Positions 13,095 to 13,243 of a stretch of DNA of 13,243 bases are shown one piece after another (position 1 is the first letter of the stretch; each line of letters starts with the position of its first letter). The notes beneath the pieces are model-generated. The model saw nothing but the letters and a program-made list of their open reading frames with translations, searched no databases and had not been told where the DNA came from. Made by a program: the position numbers and the translations under genes. Source of the DNA: an uncultured Eggerthellaceae bacterium. GTDB taxonomy: Bacteria > Actinomycetota > Coriobacteriia > Coriobacteriales > Eggerthellaceae. Location: NCBI GenBank assembly GCA_934630905.1, contig CAKTXN010000048.1:1-13243 (forward strand). Reading direction: 5' to 3'.

Positions 13095-13196
13095 GGCTCC
13101 TCCTGTCGTTTCGAAAATAATGTGATGTCGCATAACACTGAAGCTAAACCCAGGGTATTCTTTTTCGAAAACCAGCTTGTCCGTTTTTTGGGACAT
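13095..13196 (-). other. In-frame leader upstream of the zinc-ribbon gene
   Basis: ATG 13196 opens MSQKTDKLVFEKEYPGFSFS and stays in frame for 34 codons into the zinc-ribbon start, with no stop between. Either the protein has an N-terminal extension, or a leader peptide is read before the strong start at 13094. It matches the 48-codon frame at 11553-11699. DNA identity includes 18 of 19 bases in TGTCCGTTTTTTGGGACAT (13178-13196 on the plus strand). Confidence 0.45.
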
Positions 13197-13214
13197 GGCG
13201 TGTACTTGCAATCA

Positions 13215-13240
13215 TTTATAGTGTTTGAAAAGGGAAAACG
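13215..13240 (-). promoter_or_regulatory. Shared 15-bp regulatory motif, copy 2, with -10 box
   Basis: CGTTTTCCCTTTTCA at 13226-13240, then 5 bases, then TATAAA (13215-13220), then 18 bases to the leader ATG at 13196. The spacing is the same as in copy 1. Confidence 0.5.
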
Positions 13241-13243
13241 GGC

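Noticed and set aside
1..13243. tRNA or rRNA genes, integrase, phage structural genes
   Set aside because: None could be recognised on either strand, so prophage or integrative-element status cannot be claimed from this window.

Overview
The window looks like an accessory region of a Gram-positive, moderately GC-rich chromosome. My best guess is a Coriobacteriia/Eggerthellaceae-type actinobacterium, judged from the style of the small zinc-ribbon/TM2, HIRAN and Ltp-like proteins; this is inference, and no marker gene fixes the taxon. Positions 1-402 are clearly more GC-rich and hold the tail of a gene entering from the left. From about 403 onward the composition falls and the content becomes defence, mobile-element-associated and decayed genes.

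Layout: (1) 1-402, tail of an alanine-rich helical protein. (2) 403-4182, a sparse stretch with a one-TM hypothetical protein, an HsmA/TIGR03987-type membrane protein and an acidic hypothetical protein on the minus strand, separated by long non-coding gaps with hairpins, a possible small RNA and two arrays of a 23-bp phased repeat. (3) 4183-5144, an Abi_2/HEPN abortive-infection gene on the minus strand, broken by an exact 11-bp tandem duplication. (4) 5244-5898, a third and largest 23-bp array (five units) that runs directly into the C-terminal stub of an AAA ATPase, then the N-terminal stub of a Nudix hydrolase. (5) 5948-8910, a type II restriction-modification pair: a Sau3AI/MutH-family endonuclease and a Dcm-type cytosine-C5 methyltransferase, predicted to act at GATC, closed by a strong two-way terminator. 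(6) 9055-9991, two minus-strand genes: a HIRAN-domain protein and a zinc-ribbon/TM2 membrane protein. (7) 10173-10934, a NERD nuclease-like protein with a topoisomerase-type zinc finger. (8) 11024-11210, a 187-bp element bounded by perfect 27-bp inverted repeats. (9) 11278-11699, a small helical protein preceded by an overlapping 48-codon ORF. (10) 11857-12419, a Phd/YefM-RelE/ParE toxin-antitoxin pair. (11) 12481-13196, a frameshifted zinc-ribbon/TM/Ltp-domain protein whose promoter and leader resemble those of region 9.

The theme is a defence island in flux: an apparently intact restriction-modification system and toxin-antitoxin pair sit beside an Abi gene, a Nudix gene, an ATPase gene and an Ltp gene that are frameshifted or truncated. 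The signals not explained by genes are the ten-unit, three-locus 23-bp phased repeat family, the 11-bp slippage-type duplication in the Abi gene, the duplicated promoter-plus-leader cassette at 11553-11743 and 13094-13240, and the 27-bp inverted-repeat element.
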